64,000 bases of DNA from Ectopseudomonas guguanensis (lineage in GTDB: Bacteria; Pseudomonadota; Gammaproteobacteria; Pseudomonadales; Pseudomonadaceae), in the NCBI RefSeq assembly GCF_900104265.1, contig NZ_FNJJ01000004.1, forward strand, positions 248,001 to 312,000, read 5' to 3'. A program made the translations under genes and the position numbers. Below the pieces are notes generated by a model. The model saw only the letters and a list, made by a program, of their open reading frames with translations, searched no databases and was not told where the DNA came from. Below, in pieces: positions 54,578-62,451 of the stretch. Within the stretch, counting starts at the first letter, position 1. The number at the start of each line of letters is the position of its first letter.

Positions 54578-55912
54578 TCAAATCAACAGATGCGCCACCA
54601 GCCCGACTACAGCGCAACCGGCAATGGTCTCGATCACCCCGCGCTTGAACTTGAACAGGGCCAATGCCGCCCCGCTGGCGATCAACGCCGACACCCAGTC
54701 GAAGGTGCCGGCGAAACCCTCGGGCCAGAGCACGTGATAGCCGAAGAACAGCGCCAGGTTGAGGATCACCCCGACCACGGCGGCGGTGATGCCGGTCAGC
54801 GGTGCAGTGAACTTGAGCTCGCCGTGGGTCGACTCCACCAGCGGCCCGCCGGCGAGAATGAACAGGAACGACGGCAGGAAGGTGAACCAGGTGACCAGCA
54901 CCGCCGCCAATGCACCGCTGGCGAAGGCCGAATCGCCACCGAACACCGGCTGGCCAAAGGCACCGACGAAGGCGACGAAGGCCACCACCATGATCAGCGG
55001 CCCCGGCGTGGTCTCACCCAGGGCCAGACCATCGATCATCTGCGTCGGCGTCAGCCAGCCGTAGTGGCCCACCGCGCCCTGATACACATAGGGCAGTACC
55101 GCATAGGCGCCGCCGAAGGTCAGCAGCGCCGCCTTGGTGAAAAACCAGCCCATCTGCGTCAGCGTGCCATCCCAGCCGAACGTCAGGGTCAGCAGGCCCA
55201 TCGGCAGCAACCACAGCACAACGCCGACCAGCAGGATCAGCGCCAGGCGGCTGGAACGAAAGTGTGTGTGCGCCAGGCGCGTATCGTCATCGATCAAGGC
55301 TGGCGCATGCGCGCCGCCCTTTTCGCCATGGCCACCGCCGACCGCGAAGTGCTGCGGCGCCAGGCGCCCTCCGATGTAACCCACCAACGCGGCGCCCAGC
55401 ACGATCAGCGGGAACGGCAGGTGCAGCACGAAGATGGCGACGAAAGCCGCCGCGGCGATCGCCCACAGCCAGCGATTCTTCAGCGCCCGACCGCCAATAC
55501 GCCAGGCTGCCTGCACGACGATGGCCGTCACCGCCGGCTTGATGCCATAGAAGATTCCGGCCACCAGCGGCACGTCGCCGAACGCCAGATAGACCCAGGA
55601 CAGCGCGACCAGAATCAGCAGCGACGGCAGCACGAACAGCGCCCCGGCGATCACCCCGCCCCAGGTGCGGTGCATCAGCCAGCCGATATAGGTGGCCAAC
55701 TGCTGCGCCTCCGGCCCGGGCAGCAACATGCAGTAGTTCAGCGCATGCAGAAAGCGCCGTTCGGACAACCAGCGGCGCTTCTCCACCAGCTCCTGATGCA
55801 TGATCGAAATCTGCCCGGCCGGCCCGCCGAAACTGATCAACCCCAGCTTCAACCAGAACCAGAAGGCCTGCAGCAAACTGACCGGGGTGGGACGCTCAGG
55901 GGATTCGGACAT
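54578..55912 (-). CDS. chrA: Chromate transporter ChrA (two-domain CHR family)
   Basis: The 444-residue membrane protein has two homologous halves: FWFWLKLGLISFGGPAGQIS with LLPGPEAQQLATYIGW in the first, and FFTKAALLTFGGAYAVLPYV with GETTPGPLIMVV in the second. This is the long-chain CHR architecture of chromate efflux proteins such as P. aeruginosa ChrA. It would export chromate taken up by sulfate transporters, in keeping with the sulfate and sulfonate genes nearby. A His/Gly-rich loop near residues 190-215 joins the halves. No chrB regulator gene is adjacent. Confidence 0.92.
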   Translation of the reverse strand: MSESPERPTPVSLLQAFWFWLKLGLISFGGPAGQISIMHQELVEKRRWLSERRFLHALNYCMLLPGPEAQQLATYIGWLMHRTWGGVIAGALFVLPSLLILVALSWVYLAFGDVPLVAGIFYGIKPAVTAIVVQAAWRIGGRALKNRWLWAIAAAAFVAIFVLHLPFPLIVLGAALVGYIGGRLAPQHFAVGGGHGEKGGAHAPALIDDDTRLAHTHFRSSRLALILLVGVVLWLLPMGLLTLTFGWDGTLTQMGWFFTKAALLTFGGAYAVLPYVYQGAVGHYGWLTPTQMIDGLALGETTPGPLIMVVAFVAFVGAFGQPVFGGDSAFASGALAAVLVTWFTFLPSFLFILAGGPLVESTHGELKFTAPLTGITAAVVGVILNLALFFGYHVLWPEGFAGTFDWVSALIASGAALALFKFKRGVIETIAGCAVVGLVAHLLI

Positions 55913-56298
55913 CGGAGGGCTCCATCGGTGGACAAAATCGACCGGGCACTATAGCCGCATAACATGACCGCCGCGCGACAACGCACGAAAAATCACCAGC
56001 CCCGCGCAGCCCTTGCACCACGTGGCCCGGACGAGTTTTCCCGCATCTTATCCACAGCACTTTCCCCAGATTCTGTGCACGACACTCGGCAACACGCTGC
56101 CGCCCGGCCCAGCCGTTGATAACCCGAGCCAAGTTATTGATTAAAAGCGTTATTCCGCCTGGCGATAACGCCAGCAAAACGTCATTGGGCAAAAACTGAA
56201 CGGGCTGCCATGGCCCGCTTGAATGCTAGGCGCGGAGGGCTTTTGCAAAGGTTATCCACAGCAGTGTTCACAGAATTTGTGGGTGGCTGTGAGCAGGC
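55913..56298. other. Non-coding region with two perfect DnaA boxes
   Basis: TTATCCACA occurs at 56048-56056 and 56252-56260 in the same orientation. Each copy continues GCA and is followed by a TTC.CAGA..TGTG block, so a unit of about 35 bases is repeated. Between them lie AT-rich bases and an imperfect palindrome GCGTTAT...ATAACGC (56147-56171), then CGGGC-TGCCATG-GCCCG near 56200. No coding frame is convincing. DnaA binding is an inference from the box sequence. Confidence 0.6.
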
Positions 56299-56581
56299 TT
56301 GAATCAACCTCAACGGCAAACCAGCCATATGGCATTTTGCCCAAGGAGCATGGACAGCGCCGCGGTGGATGGAATAGGTTCTGGGTTGGTTTTGCTGGCG
56401 CAGTGTTCCAGCAGATTAGGCTTGCCGTTATCTCTGTCGTGTTTCTTGCTAGGTGCTGTCGCGTTTCATGTGACCACTCTCAATCGGAACAAGGACTTGC
56501 AGGACGACAAGGAAAGTTATGCGACAGGTGTCGTGTGAAAAAGCGACATGAACGTCGTCTAATTAATGTTAGGTACTCTTT
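56299..56581. other. Stretch without a supported gene
   Basis: Open frames of 79 and 171 residues overlap here in different phases, but neither has a ribosome site, a family motif or consistent codon use. The region is less GC-rich than the chromosome. It may be a decayed gene or a cassette-like spacer. Confidence 0.4.
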
Positions 56582-56986
56582 ATGGCCGCTGCTGAGTATT
56601 GGATCGAATACGCTGATTCGTGGCGAAATGCTCCGCTCGCGTTTTGGGTACACATTGAGCAAGACGGCGAACCTTGGTTTAAATCTAATAAATTTTTACC
56701 AGAGGCACCCAAGGCAGTACCTCACAAGGGCTTTGTAATCATATGCGTTGAGATTCAAGGTACGGTTTTGTATTTCTCTTCCTCTGAGCAGCTTGCAGAG
56801 TGCATCAGAATCTTGTCATTGAATCCTCTGCCAACAACTCGTCGTTTATCAACGCTCCGCGGAACGACTCTCGGTCCGAATAGGCACTGGCTAAGTCGTC
56901 TTCCAGCAAAATTGAAATCACCAAAAATGCGACCCACAGTAGTTTCTGCACTCAACGAAGCGCTCCGTGCGATAACGAGTACCTAA
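56582..56986 (+). CDS. Hypothetical protein in an AT-richer segment
   Basis: The 134-residue soluble protein is one I do not recognise. It starts MAAAEYWIEYADSWRNAPLA, has a Trp/Phe-rich first half with the strand-like KGFVIICVEIQGTVLYFSS, and a basic C-terminal tail. It has no membrane segment or signal peptide. There is no clear ribosome site. GTTAGGTAC lies 11 bases before the ATG and GTACCTAAC ends 9 bases after the stop region, so the gene is bracketed by complementary 9-mers like integron cassette core sites. GC content is clearly lower than in neighbouring genes, which suggests acquisition. Confidence 0.55.
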   Translation: MAAAEYWIEYADSWRNAPLAFWVHIEQDGEPWFKSNKFLPEAPKAVPHKGFVIICVEIQGTVLYFSSSEQLAECIRILSLNPLPTTRRLSTLRGTTLGPNRHWLSRLPAKLKSPKMRPTVVSALNEALRAITST

Positions 56987-57234
56987 CAACTGTATATGGA
57001 CTCTCCCCACAAGTAGTGAGTAAAGCTTTGCTTTTGCACATGTCGTCAGCGCGGTTGCATTCGTATATCCGGCCTGTTCTGGGCTCTTGCGCCCTGGCCA
57101 TTCTGTAGTTCGCGCAGCGGGGGCCAAGCGTTCAATCTATCCCTAAACTCTCAGGCATAGATTTATTTCCACAAGAACTATAGATCCCCCTACAAAAAAC
57201 TGCTTCCTATTGATTACCCATGCCGAGCAAATAG
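56987..57234. other. Non-coding spacer in the AT-richer segment
   Basis: No gene is seen. The first bases contain GTACCTAACAAC (cassette-core-like); the last 60 bases are AT-rich and probably hold the promoter of the following membrane-protein gene. Confidence 0.45.
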
Positions 57235-57900
57235 ATGAGACACCGAAAAATATCAAGCAACTACAAACCTAGAGAAATGGGCTTTCTGGTATTTTATACG
57301 GGACTTCGGAGCTCAAGATTTCTTCTGAGCTTTGTTTTTCTATGGATACTATTTGCATGGCTCTATATACCTTGGACGCAGGCTGAACCAAAACTTATAC
57401 TGACCTTAATCTTTATGGGTGCTTTTCTGTGCGGAACATTCTGCGTCATCGGTCTTGCGCTATCGTCTCTGTTTTATATGCTAAAAACCGTTAGAGGCGG
57501 CATACCGATTGGGGACATCGAGCATAAAATAAACGAAGAAGGCATCCAGCAAACATCAAAAAACATAGAAGTCACACTATCTTGGCATGCCATCGAGTCG
57601 ATAATTCCATACAAAAGCCATATTATTCTCCTGACAAAAGTCCCTTATTATTTTATTGCCTTGAAAAAGCAGAGTTTTGAATCCAACATGGACTGCGATA
57701 TTTTTTATCGCGAGGCTAAAGCACTAATCGGGCAGCGTGACAGCCGTAAGGACAAGGCCCGCACAAAAAGACTGGAATGGGAAGCACAAGAAAAATGGCA
57801 AATGACGACATTGCTGCGGAGCTTTGCAAAAAACTGGGAAGACAACCTTCCCAAGCAGAGCTTGAGGAATATCGTTGGTCGCGCTAACTCCCAAAGTTGA
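57235..57900 (+). CDS. YcxB-like two-helix membrane protein
   Basis: The 221-residue protein has two membrane helices (about 28-48 and 56-84) and a soluble C-terminal part. Its pattern INEEGIQQTSKN, then LSWHAIESIIPYKSHIILLT, then YYFIALKKQSF resembles the YcxB-like C-terminal domain (strand, Trp-containing strand, hydrophobic strand, then an Ile-Pro-Lys type turn). A charged tail follows. Function is unknown. The gene is markedly AT-rich, with codons unlike its neighbours, so it is probably of foreign origin. It has no partner gene alongside. Confidence 0.7.
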   Translation: MRHRKISSNYKPREMGFLVFYTGLRSSRFLLSFVFLWILFAWLYIPWTQAEPKLILTLIFMGAFLCGTFCVIGLALSSLFYMLKTVRGGIPIGDIEHKINEEGIQQTSKNIEVTLSWHAIESIIPYKSHIILLTKVPYYFIALKKQSFESNMDCDIFYREAKALIGQRDSRKDKARTKRLEWEAQEKWQMTTLLRSFAKNWEDNLPKQSLRNIVGRANSQS

Positions 57901-57957
57901 CAACTCTCAAAGGTGGCAGATTTATTTACTACCTTTACAACCTGCGGGGTTCCAGAG

Positions 57958-58036
57958 CCCGGTGCGCACGGCGCACCCTACGATCAGAACGCGGACATAT
58001 CGAGCACACGATTAGCCCCGGATGCATCAGGGCTAC
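57958..58036. repeat. Degenerate palindromic repeats
   Basis: GGTGCGCACGGCGCACCCTA near 57961 (GTAGGGTG family) and AGCCCCGGATGCATCAGGGC near 58015 (a decayed GTAGCCCGGAT unit) mark the right end of the AT-richer segment. Confidence 0.65.
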
Positions 58037-58056
58037 GTAGGTGCGTGCGACGCGAA

Positions 58057-58083
58057 CAAAAAAAATCGGGCCTGACGGCCCGA
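58057..58083 (-). terminator. Intrinsic terminator of the atsRBC-like operon
   Basis: TCGGGCC (58066-58072), loop TGAC and GGCCCGA (58077-58083) form a 7-base stem. On the minus strand it is followed by eight or more T residues. It begins 28 bases after the stop of the ABC ATPase gene. Confidence 0.93.
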
Positions 58084-58110
58084 AAAAGTACTCCACCTTG
58101 AAGAGTTCGT

Positions 58111-58842
58111 TTACAGCACGTGCGACTGGTACAGCTCGGTCAGCGCTTCGCCGCGCAGATAGGCCAGTTCGGCCGAGCGGCGGTCGCGAGGGCGGGTCAG
58201 GGGCACGGCCAGTTCGCGTTGCAGGCGGCTGGGTGTGCCGCCGAGGATCAGCACGCGGTCGCTGAGGTAGAAGGCTTCGTCGAGGTCATGGGTGACCAGC
58301 AGCACGGCGATCTCGTAGCGGGCGGCCAGCTCCACCAGCAGGTCCTGCAGCTTCATGCGGGTGAAGGCGTCCACCGCGCTGAAGGGCTCATCCAGCAGCA
58401 GTACCTGCGGTTTGCCGTACAGGGCGCGGGCGATCGCCACGCGTTGGGCCTGGCCGCCGGAGAGGTGCTTGGGCAGCGCCTCGCCACGCCCGTGCAGGCC
58501 GACGTCGCGCAACAGTTGTTCAATCCACTGGTCGTCAGCCACCCAGCCATCGGCGAAGCCGACGTTCTGCGCCACGCTCAGCCAGGGCATCAGTCGGGGT
58601 TCCTGGAACACCACACCGATGCCGCTGCCACGACCGAAGTTGAGCAGCGGGTTGAGTTCCAGCCCGCCCTGATAGTCCTGATCCAGCCCGGCGGCGATGC
58701 GCAGCAGGGTGCTCTTGCCGCAACCGGAGGGGCCGAGCAGGCTGACCACTTCGCCAGCGGCCAGGCTCAGGCTGACGTCTTCGAGCACACGCACGTCAGC
58801 GAAGGCCTTGTGGATATTCTGCAGTTTCAGCAGCGCACTCAT
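58111..58842 (-). CDS. Sulfonate/sulfate-ester ABC transporter ATPase, AtsC-like
   Basis: The 243-residue ABC ATPase has Walker A GPSGCGKST, Q-loop FQEPRLMPW, signature LSGGQAQR, Walker B VLLLDEPFSAVD and switch VTHDLDEA. It belongs to the nitrate/sulfonate/taurine group. The ATG at 58842 overlaps the permease stop by four bases. With the permease and the binding protein upstream it forms a complete transporter resembling AtsRBC, which imports aromatic sulfate esters in P. aeruginosa; no arylsulfatase gene is in the window, so the substrate is open. Confidence 0.9.
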   Translation of the reverse strand: MSALLKLQNIHKAFADVRVLEDVSLSLAAGEVVSLLGPSGCGKSTLLRIAAGLDQDYQGGLELNPLLNFGRGSGIGVVFQEPRLMPWLSVAQNVGFADGWVADDQWIEQLLRDVGLHGRGEALPKHLSGGQAQRVAIARALYGKPQVLLLDEPFSAVDAFTRMKLQDLLVELAARYEIAVLLVTHDLDEAFYLSDRVLILGGTPSRLQRELAVPLTRPRDRRSAELAYLRGEALTELYQSHVL

Positions 58843-59669
58843 GCTCCGCCCTCCCCGCCCTGGAAGCTGTCGCGCCAGCGCAGGGCTCGGGTTTCCCAGG
58901 CCTTGAGCAGGCTGTCGCTGAGTTTGCCGAGCAGCGCCAGCAGCAGGATGGCGGCGATCACCAGATCCGGCCGCGAGGTTTCCCGACCGTCGCTGAGCAG
59001 GTAGCCAAGGCCACGGGTGGCGGCGATCAGTTCGGCGGCGACGAGGAACATCCAGCTCAGGCTGAGCGCGCCGCGCAGGCCGGTGAACAGGCTCGGCAGC
59101 GCAGCGGGCAGGAGAATGCGGCGCACCAGCGCAAGGGGCGAGAGGCCGTAGAGCCGGCCCACTTCCACCAGTTTGCGGTCGATGTTGCGGATGCCGGCAA
59201 GCAGCGCGAGGTACACCGGGAAGAAGGCGCCGAGGGCGATCAGCACGATCTTCGGCGTTTCGTCGATGCCCAGCCAGAGCAGCAACAGCGGCACCCACGC
59301 CAGGCTGGGAATCGCCCGCAGCGCCTGGAAGGTCGGCTCCAGATAGGCTTCGGCGCGGCGGCTCAAGCCCACCCAGGTGCCGATGACGATGGCCAGCGCG
59401 GCGCCGATGGCGAAGCCGGCGCCGACGCGCAGCAGGCTGGCGTGCAGATGCCGCCACAGTTCGCCGCTCTGCGCCAGCAGGTACAGGGTTTGCGCCACCT
59501 GGCTCGGTGCGGGCATCTGGTGCGCGGGCAACACGCCGCTGCGCACCAGGATTTCCAGCAGGGCCAGCAGCAGCAGGGGCACCACCCAACCACGCAGGTC
59601 GGTCAGTGCCGGCCGCCAGGCGGGAAGCCGTTCGACCCAGCGACCGATGACGAGGTTGAGCGCGCCCAT
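58839..59669 (-). CDS. Sulfonate/sulfate-ester ABC transporter permease, AtsB-like
   Basis: The 276-residue permease has six hydrophobic segments and the family loop GRLYGLSPLALVRRILLPAALP with SLAWVPLLLLWLGIDETPKI. This is the SsuC/TauC type. It starts 3 bases after the binding-protein stop and overlaps the ATPase gene by four bases, so the three are one translational unit. Confidence 0.9.
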   Translation of the reverse strand: MGALNLVIGRWVERLPAWRPALTDLRGWVVPLLLLALLEILVRSGVLPAHQMPAPSQVAQTLYLLAQSGELWRHLHASLLRVGAGFAIGAALAIVIGTWVGLSRRAEAYLEPTFQALRAIPSLAWVPLLLLWLGIDETPKIVLIALGAFFPVYLALLAGIRNIDRKLVEVGRLYGLSPLALVRRILLPAALPSLFTGLRGALSLSWMFLVAAELIAATRGLGYLLSDGRETSRPDLVIAAILLLALLGKLSDSLLKAWETRALRWRDSFQGGEGGA

Positions 59670-59672
59670 CGG

Positions 59673-60665
59673 TCAGTTCCCCGCCTTGGCCACGCTCTGG
59701 CCGATCACCTGGGCAGCCAGTTGCGGCTGGATCAGCTGGTCGACCACCTGGGCCACGTCGGTGCCCGGGCGCACCAGTTGCTCGTCGAGCAGGATGGGCG
59801 CGGCGGCTTTCAACGCCTTGATGTGTTCAGCGCCCGGCTGCGAGTTGCTGAAGTCGGTGCGCGACAGTTGCAGCTTGGCCACTTCCAGCGGCAGCTTGGC
59901 TTCGTCGGCGAGCAACTGGGCCAGGGCATCGGGGTTGGCGATGGCCCACTGGCGCGCCTGCTCGTAGGCGGCGATCACCTGCTGGATCAGCTCGGGTTGC
60001 TCCTTGGCAAACTTCTCGGTGACGCTGAGCACGCTGTAGCTGTTGAAATCACGATTGCGGTACAGCAGGCGCGAGCCGGCCTGCAGCTCGCTGGCCGCCA
60101 TCAGCGGGTCAAGCCCCGCCCAGGCCTGCACGTCGCCGCGCTCCAGGGCAATGCGACCGTCAGGATGTTGCAGGTGGACGATTTCCACGGCGTTCTTGTC
60201 CAGCCCGGCCTTCTGCAGGCTTTGCAGGAGGAACAGGAAAGGGTCGGTGCCCTTGGTGGCGGCGACCTTTTTGCCCTTGAGATCGGCCAGCGACTGGATG
60301 GGCGAGTCCTTGGGCACCACCAGCGCTGTCCATTCCGGGCGGCTCGCGACGTAGACGGTATTGATCGGTGCGCCATTGGCGCGGCTGAGCACGGCAGCCA
60401 GGCCGGCGGTGGAGGCAAAATCGGTGCTGCCGCCGTTGAGGTATTCCAGCGAACGGTTGCTGCCCTGGCTGAATACCCATTTGACAGCGATGCCCTGCGG
60501 CGCGAGGGCTTTTTCCAGCAGGCCCTGCTGCTTGAGCACCAGGCTGGTGGGGGCGTAGTAGGCGTAGTCCAGGCGGACTTCTTGCGGTGGTGCAGCATGT
60601 ACGGCGACTGGCAACCAGGCGGCGAACAGCGCCGCCAGGCCAACGCGCAAGGCATTCTTGTTCAT
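59673..60665 (-). CDS. Sulfonate/sulfate-ester binding protein, AtsR-like
   Basis: The 330-residue periplasmic protein has a signal peptide (ALRVGLAALFAAWLPVAVHA, cut before APPQEV). It has the SsuA-type pattern YYAPTSLVLKQQGLLEKALA, GSTDFASTAGLAAVLSRANG, GKKVAATKGTDPFLFLL and DVQAWAGLDPLMAASE. Two ATGs are in frame at 60671 and 60665. The second is chosen because GAGGAG sits 6 bases before it but directly abuts the first. It follows the porin gene by about 80 bases on the same strand. Confidence 0.9.
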   Translation of the reverse strand: MNKNALRVGLAALFAAWLPVAVHAAPPQEVRLDYAYYAPTSLVLKQQGLLEKALAPQGIAVKWVFSQGSNRSLEYLNGGSTDFASTAGLAAVLSRANGAPINTVYVASRPEWTALVVPKDSPIQSLADLKGKKVAATKGTDPFLFLLQSLQKAGLDKNAVEIVHLQHPDGRIALERGDVQAWAGLDPLMAASELQAGSRLLYRNRDFNSYSVLSVTEKFAKEQPELIQQVIAAYEQARQWAIANPDALAQLLADEAKLPLEVAKLQLSRTDFSNSQPGAEHIKALKAAAPILLDEQLVRPGTDVAQVVDQLIQPQLAAQVIGQSVAKAGN

Positions 60666-60744
60666 GGTCATCTCCTCACTTGGATGAAATACCTTCCGGC
60701 CCGTTGGCGGGCCGGTCAGGAGATGTCACAACTGGGTTGCTGGA

Positions 60745-62064
60745 TCAGAGCAGCGTCAGGGTGTAGCTCAGGATCAAACGGTTCTCGTCGGCATCGGTGG
60801 TGACGTTGCCGCGCTGGGTCGCGTTGCGCCAGGACACACCCAGGCCTTTCAGCGGGCCGTCCTGCAGGGTGTAGTCGAGGCGGAAATCGCGCTCCCATTC
60901 CTTCAGGTCGCCGTTGGCGGAATCGACGTTGTCGCCCTTGAGGTAGGCGACGCTGGCCTTGAGGCCCGGCACGCCGAGCTTGGCGAAGTCGTAGCCGTAC
61001 TCGGCCACCCAGGTGCGCTCACCGGCGTTCTGGAACTTGCCGATCTGGCGGTCGGTGATCAGGTAGGACGAGGAGCCGCCGCCCTGGTTGAGGAAGGGGA
61101 AGGCGCTGTCGCCTTCGACCTGCTGGTAGCCCAGGCTGGCGAAGTGGCTGCCCAGGGTGTAGGTGAACAGCGCGCTCCAGGTCTGGTTGTCGACCTCGCC
61201 GGTGCTGCTTTCGCCGGCACGCCAGTAGCCGGCGCTGCGGTAACCCTGGGCGCGACCGGAGGCGCTGCCGTTCTTGCCGTCGGAACCGCTGTCGAAGTAG
61301 CGCAGGTCGGTCTTCAGCGAGCCCGGGCCGATCGCCCAGTTGTGCACCAGGCCGAGGAAGTGCTGTTTGTAGAAGTCTTCCAGGTTGCCGTAGTAGTACT
61401 GCAGCGTCAGGTCCTTGGTCAGCTTGTAGTCACCACCGGCGAAGTAGAACTTGTTGCTGTCGGCGTCACCGCTGGCACCGGCGATACGCAGGGCGATGTC
61501 GTCGGTGGAGCTGCGGGTCTTGGTGCTTTCCAGCTGGCCGGCGGTCAGGGTCAGGCCGTCGATCTCGTTGGAGGTGATCTGCCCACCCTCGAAGGTTTGC
61601 GGCAGCAGGCGGCCATCGTTGAAGGTCACCACCGGCAGCTTCGGCAGCAGGGTGCCGAGGCGCGCCTCGGTCTTGGACAGGCGCACCTTGGCGGTCACGC
61701 CGGCCTTGCTGTATTCGTCCACCGCGCTGCCGTCGCTATCGAGCGGGAACAGCTGGCCGGGAGTGCGGTCGCGCCCGGTCTTGGTATTGCGGCCGCCGGA
61801 ATCCAGCTTGACGCCCAGCAGGCCGATGGCATCGAGGCCGAAACCGACGGTGCCTTCGGTGAAACCGGAGGCGTAGTTGAAGATGAAGCCCTGCCCCCAC
61901 TCCTGCGCCTCGCCGTTGTTGTTGGCGGTGTTCTTGTTGTTGAGGTCGTAATAGAAATTGCGCAGGCCGATGCTGGCCTTGCTGTCTTCGATGAAACCGG
62001 CGGCGGTCGCTTCGGTGGCCAGAGCGGCCAGGGCGACGGCCAGCGCCAGGTTGGACTTGTTCAT
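60745..62064 (-). CDS. OprD/Occ-family porin of the second sulfur locus
   Basis: The 439-residue outer-membrane channel has a signal peptide (NLALAVALAALATEATA, cut near AAG-FI). It shows OprD-type features: IGLRNFYYDLNNKNTANNN, EWGQGFIFNYASGFTEGT, LDAIGLLGVKLDSGG and the end ENRLILSYTLTLL. It is the first gene of the porin-binding protein-permease-ATPase run, so it probably carries the sulfonate or sulfate-ester substrate across the outer membrane. The ATG at 62064 is fixed by the signal peptide; an upstream in-frame extension is unlikely. Confidence 0.9.
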   Translation of the reverse strand: MNKSNLALAVALAALATEATAAGFIEDSKASIGLRNFYYDLNNKNTANNNGEAQEWGQGFIFNYASGFTEGTVGFGLDAIGLLGVKLDSGGRNTKTGRDRTPGQLFPLDSDGSAVDEYSKAGVTAKVRLSKTEARLGTLLPKLPVVTFNDGRLLPQTFEGGQITSNEIDGLTLTAGQLESTKTRSSTDDIALRIAGASGDADSNKFYFAGGDYKLTKDLTLQYYYGNLEDFYKQHFLGLVHNWAIGPGSLKTDLRYFDSGSDGKNGSASGRAQGYRSAGYWRAGESSTGEVDNQTWSALFTYTLGSHFASLGYQQVEGDSAFPFLNQGGGSSSYLITDRQIGKFQNAGERTWVAEYGYDFAKLGVPGLKASVAYLKGDNVDSANGDLKEWERDFRLDYTLQDGPLKGLGVSWRNATQRGNVTTDADENRLILSYTLTLL

Positions 62065-62451
62065 GCTCGATGCTCCAGGTGCTGTGTAGGCTGTTATAGG
62101 CTGGGCACTGCACAGGGGCTCGACGGACGACCGACACGACGAAGTTGGCAATAAGAGCCCCTGATTCGGGCCCGATGCGGTGGTCCGCTGTCGGCTGGTG
62201 GCTAATCTACGAAATACTCGTTAATCCCTAAAAAGAATTATTTTTCACTTTGTAGTAACAAAAAAGAATATAAGACCGCTGGCGACCTGCCTGACAAATC
62301 GGCCTTAGCTCATGACTAAAAATTATTTAACAACGGCTTTTTAGATCGACTAGCTTCTCTTCACCGGATCACCGGACTTCTTTCCCAACACTGAAGTACA
62401 CGTGATCCGCCGCTACGCATGGCCGGTACGTGTCCGCATCGAGATGCCGCC
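62065..62451. promoter_or_regulatory. Divergent AT-rich control region of the second sulfur locus
   Basis: The 387-base gap between the porin (minus) and the binding protein (plus) is strongly AT-rich at 62210-62350. AAAAAGAATT (62231-62240) and AAAAAAGAATAT (62267-62278) recall AAAAAGAATA in the lsfA control region. I found no sigma-54 TGGC-N8-TTGC element for SfnR-type control. No gene is seen. Confidence 0.5.

Noticed and set aside
55913-56300. Chromosomal replication origin
   Set aside because: Two DnaA boxes alone are not enough; the neighbouring genes (chrA, ats-like) are not those of Pseudomonas oriC (rpmH, dnaA, dnaN).
56223-56738. 171-residue frame and a 79-residue frame overlapping at 56299-56538
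   Set aside because: Neither has a ribosome site, family motif or stable codon pattern; the first also runs into the better-supported gene at 56582.
62065-62451. Sigma-54 promoter for SfnR-type control of the second sulfur locus
   Set aside because: No TGGC-N8-TTGC match with correct spacing; CTGGCGACCTGCC near 62280 has the wrong distance.
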